Positions 10,880 through 12,794 of a stretch of DNA of 12,794 nt are shown in pieces. The notes beneath the pieces were generated by a model that saw only the letters and a program-made list of their open reading frames with translations, searched no databases and had not been told where the DNA came from. This DNA is from an uncultured Butyrivibrio sp. (lineage in GTDB: Bacteria; Bacillota; Clostridia; Lachnospirales; Lachnospiraceae). Where the stretch lies: NCBI GenBank assembly GCA_910577605.1, contig CAJTON010000046.1, positions 1 through 12,794 on the forward strand, read 5' to 3'. Made by a program: the position numbers and the translations under genes. The first letter of the stretch is position 1, and each line of letters begins with the position of its first letter.

Positions 10880-11915
10880 GAAAAAGCTCGTGTACATAAT
10901 TATTATGGAACATATCGATCATCGCAAAATATCTCTCATGCTCACGCCAGCCCTGATCCACCGAGCCTTCCCCATAGTAAACCACCTGAGCGTCGGGGTA
11001 AATTTCCTGCAATAGCTTATAGTCCTCCTCGGTCAGCAGCGTATGCTCAAGATAAAGCCGCTCTATCTTCGGAAGCTTCATAAGATACTCGACCTCGCTT
11101 ATCGGATTATAGCTTATATTGAGGTCCACAAGTTCGGGAAGGTCGTACAAAAAGCTTATGTCCGATACCGAGCCTACAAAAAACTCCAGATACCGCAGCT
11201 TAGGCGTATATTTAAGCCAGGACAGATCCGAGATATACTGATCGTCATACCCCTCCACCCTGTTGTCAACAAGAATGAGTATGCGAAGCTCAGGCATATA
11301 CTGAAGAAAAGAAATATCAGTAACTTTATTGTGTCCGAGGTCAAGCGCCACCATATCGGTGCAGTATTTCAAAACCTTTACGTCGTCATTTGTAAGCCTG
11401 TAGGTTATCGTGCCGTCCTTGAGCGTCGAAAAAGCGACGCAGTCCGTCCTTATCGTCCAAAGCCCCAAAGTCACCTTCCACACGAATTTAATGTCGGGAA
11501 AACGTTTCGTCAGTCCCTCCATCGTTTCGTTGTCAAGACCGCAGTCGCACATATCGACCTTTTTAAGCCGTCCGAAACGCGAAAGCGCGTCAGTAAGATA
11601 ATCAATACCTTGCACCCCCCCTATCTCGGTTCCTGAGAGGTCTATTTCCTCAGTATCATAAGGATATATTATTCCGTATAATTCAACATCCTTGCCCGTT
11701 GTCGGTCCCTCGGTCTGTGCTTCGGTTTCCGCTTCCGTAGTTTCGCCGGACGGGTCTCCGTATCCTCCGACAAACTCTGTCGAAGTCGTTTTGTCAGGGA
11801 GAGGCGGCAGATCATTGCCCGCCTTCTTTTCCGAATCAAAAATCATAATAAGAACGGTCAGCAATACTATAAGCACTACCGCCAAAATTATAAGGATTCC
11901 CGCTTTCCTGCGCAT
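10872..11915 (-). CDS. Membrane-anchored leucine-rich-repeat protein
   Basis: A 347-aa protein starting at ATG 11915, 8 nt after GGAGGG; an upstream TTG would add 11 residues but has no such signal. A basic start (MRRK) precedes one membrane helix (about 6-26), then a low-complexity T/E/P/G linker (about 30-78) that would span the cell wall. Residues about 185-300 carry leucine-rich repeats of the internalin style, for example ALDLGHNKVTDISFLQYMPE and VDLNISYNPISEVEYL. An earlier pair of degenerate repeats is at 90-150. It is probably exposed on the outer face and involved in protein binding; the partner is unknown. It lies 16 nt behind the upstream extracytoplasmic protein, forming a two-gene envelope unit. 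Confidence 0.8.
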   Translation of the reverse strand: MRRKAGILIILAVVLIVLLTVLIMIFDSEKKAGNDLPPLPDKTTSTEFVGGYGDPSGETTEAETEAQTEGPTTGKDVELYGIIYPYDTEEIDLSGTEIGGVQGIDYLTDALSRFGRLKKVDMCDCGLDNETMEGLTKRFPDIKFVWKVTLGLWTIRTDCVAFSTLKDGTITYRLTNDDVKVLKYCTDMVALDLGHNKVTDISFLQYMPELRILILVDNRVEGYDDQYISDLSWLKYTPKLRYLEFFVGSVSDISFLYDLPELVDLNISYNPISEVEYLMKLPKIERLYLEHTLLTEEDYKLLQEIYPDAQVVYYGEGSVDQGWREHERYFAMIDMFHNNYVHELFLD

Positions 11916-11931
11916 TGCCGCCGCCCTCCGT

Positions 11932-12794
11932 TTACTGTCTGAGTACAAAATAATTCAGATACCACTGTCCGTCTATCCTGTGAAAAAGCATACGGTAATT
12001 GAAGGTTTCCTCTCCCGATTCCATAGCTCCCTCTTCATATTTATATATTTTCCCGTAATAACTGCACGCAAATAAATCATCGCCGTAGCGTACGCAATCC
12101 GATACGCGCTGTTCAAGAATATCCACGGTATCGGGCGTCCAGCCCCATATTATCGATGCCTGCACGTCAGCCACCACAGCGTAAGCGTCCGAACCCGGCT
12201 CAAGATATGCCGCCGCCTCGGCAAAAGACTTTTTATTATAAATATTGTATATATACGCGTCCACCGTATCAAATACGCGCTGCTCTATCTCCATGCGAAA
12301 CGCCTCGTTAAGCCTAGCGGTATAATCGTAAAGCCCGCCTTCGCTAACGGACGGTTCGAGCACGTTTCCTCCCGCGTCCGTCACGGTAAACTCCGGTTCG
12401 CCTATAATTCCCTCCAGCTTGTAAATATCGCCCGAATCGGCAGTTCCGCCAAGAAGAAGAGCCTTGTCGAGCACAGGGTCCTTTATATCCTCTTTGGGAC
12501 AAAGATTCTCCGCGCCGAGGGCTATACCCTCATATATAACAATCGCGCCGCCCGGCACCTTTACCGTCACGTCGCAGTAATCTATAATATCGGTGTCGAA
12601 CGCCATCTGTTTAAGCTGCCATTTGTGGAAGCCGAACTCGTCGTTTTTGCCCTCCGGTTTAAGCGAAATAACCGCGACCCTCGTATTTCCCGAATAAATA
12701 TCGTACACGGGCAGCGCCTTCTTGAATTTCTCGCTGCGCTCGTAACGCGCGGGCGAAGCCTTGACAAGCCCCGCAAAATAACGGGCGTGCCTTC
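11932..12794 (-). CDS. Extracytoplasmic protein with NTF2-like C-terminus, N-terminus beyond window
   Basis: The frame is open from the window edge to TAA-type stop region at 11932 (287 full codons), so the start lies outside. A GTG at 12708 is internal to the frame and is probably not the start. The visible part has a beta-rich segment (VYDIYSGNTRVAVISLKPE, then DVTVKVPGGAIVIYEG), then a long acidic-polar stretch and, from about 130 residues before the end, a helix-strand domain (EIEQRVFDTVDAYIYNIY, then YNYR/NYRMLFHRIDGQWYLNYF) that resembles NTF2-like folds in TcaA-type envelope proteins of Firmicutes. The closing RMLFHRIDGQWYLNYFVL is the usual last strand pair of such domains. No function can be assigned. 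It is the first visible gene of the unit with the LRR protein. Confidence 0.65.
   Translation of the reverse strand, partial: RHARYFAGLVKASPARYERSEKFKKALPVYDIYSGNTRVAVISLKPEGKNDEFGFHKWQLKQMAFDTDIIDYCDVTVKVPGGAIVIYEGIALGAENLCPKEDIKDPVLDKALLLGGTADSGDIYKLEGIIGEPEFTVTDAGGNVLEPSVSEGGLYDYTARLNEAFRMEIEQRVFDTVDAYIYNIYNKKSFAEAAAYLEPGSDAYAVVADVQASIIWGWTPDTVDILEQRVSDCVRYGDDLFACSYYGKIYKYEEGAMESGEETFNYRMLFHRIDGQWYLNYFVLRQ

Noticed and set aside
1..12794. CRISPR array, insertion sequence or prophage genes
   Set aside because: No regularly spaced repeats, no transposase or integrase frame and no phage structural gene were seen on either strand.

Overview
The window looks like a chromosomal segment of an anaerobic Firmicute of the class Clostridia (probably a gut Oscillospiraceae or Lachnospiraceae relative; inferred from gene content, strong AGGAGG ribosome binding sites and sigma-A promoters, with no marker gene to prove it). 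Most of it has moderate GC. The first ~1.2 kb is clearly AT-rich and carries plasmid-maintenance type functions, which suggests the inner edge of an integrated element.

Left end (1-1515): a ParA-type ATPase on the minus strand (cut by the window edge) with a near-perfect promoter carrying two GTACAAAAAGTAC-type operators 22 bp apart; a 49-aa single-membrane-span ORF with its own terminator; and a compact locus with the architecture of the par/Fst type I toxin-antitoxin system of plasmid pAD1: a 28-aa hydrophobic peptide ending KWLDGDE, convergent promoters, a shared central hairpin, and two short direct-repeat blocks, one at the toxin translation start and one at the 5' end of a predicted ~65-nt antisense RNA.

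Centre (1614-7082), the most interesting part: an RNA-repair island. Two adjacent WYL-domain regulators (minus) diverge from a plus-strand unit made of two tandem tRNA-like RNAs, a DUF2828 protein (Ro60/TROVE-like plus vWA with an intact MIDAS), and RtcB, the 3'-phosphate RNA ligase, whose start overlaps the DUF2828 stop. Both tRNA-like RNAs have good D and T arms, but each carries about 38 extra nt in the anticodon arm, including a shared 33-nt element with a 7-bp hairpin. The only two differences between the two copies form a compensatory base-pair swap (G-C to A-T). The unit ends in an unusually long, rod-shaped 81-nt hairpin that is a terminator and possibly a Y-RNA-like ncRNA. My reading is that the tRNA-like RNAs are substrates, decoys or sensors for the DUF2828/RtcB machinery, with the WYL proteins controlling the unit; this is inference.

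Right part (7081-12794): ordinary chromosome. A GNAT acetyltransferase with a short GNAT-like remnant behind it, a divergent MATE efflux pump, two tandem tRNA-Pro genes (anticodons CGG and AGG) with their own promoter, a citrate synthase with a clear promoter, then a two-gene cell-envelope unit: a membrane-anchored leucine-rich-repeat protein and, upstream of it, a larger extracytoplasmic protein truncated by the window end.
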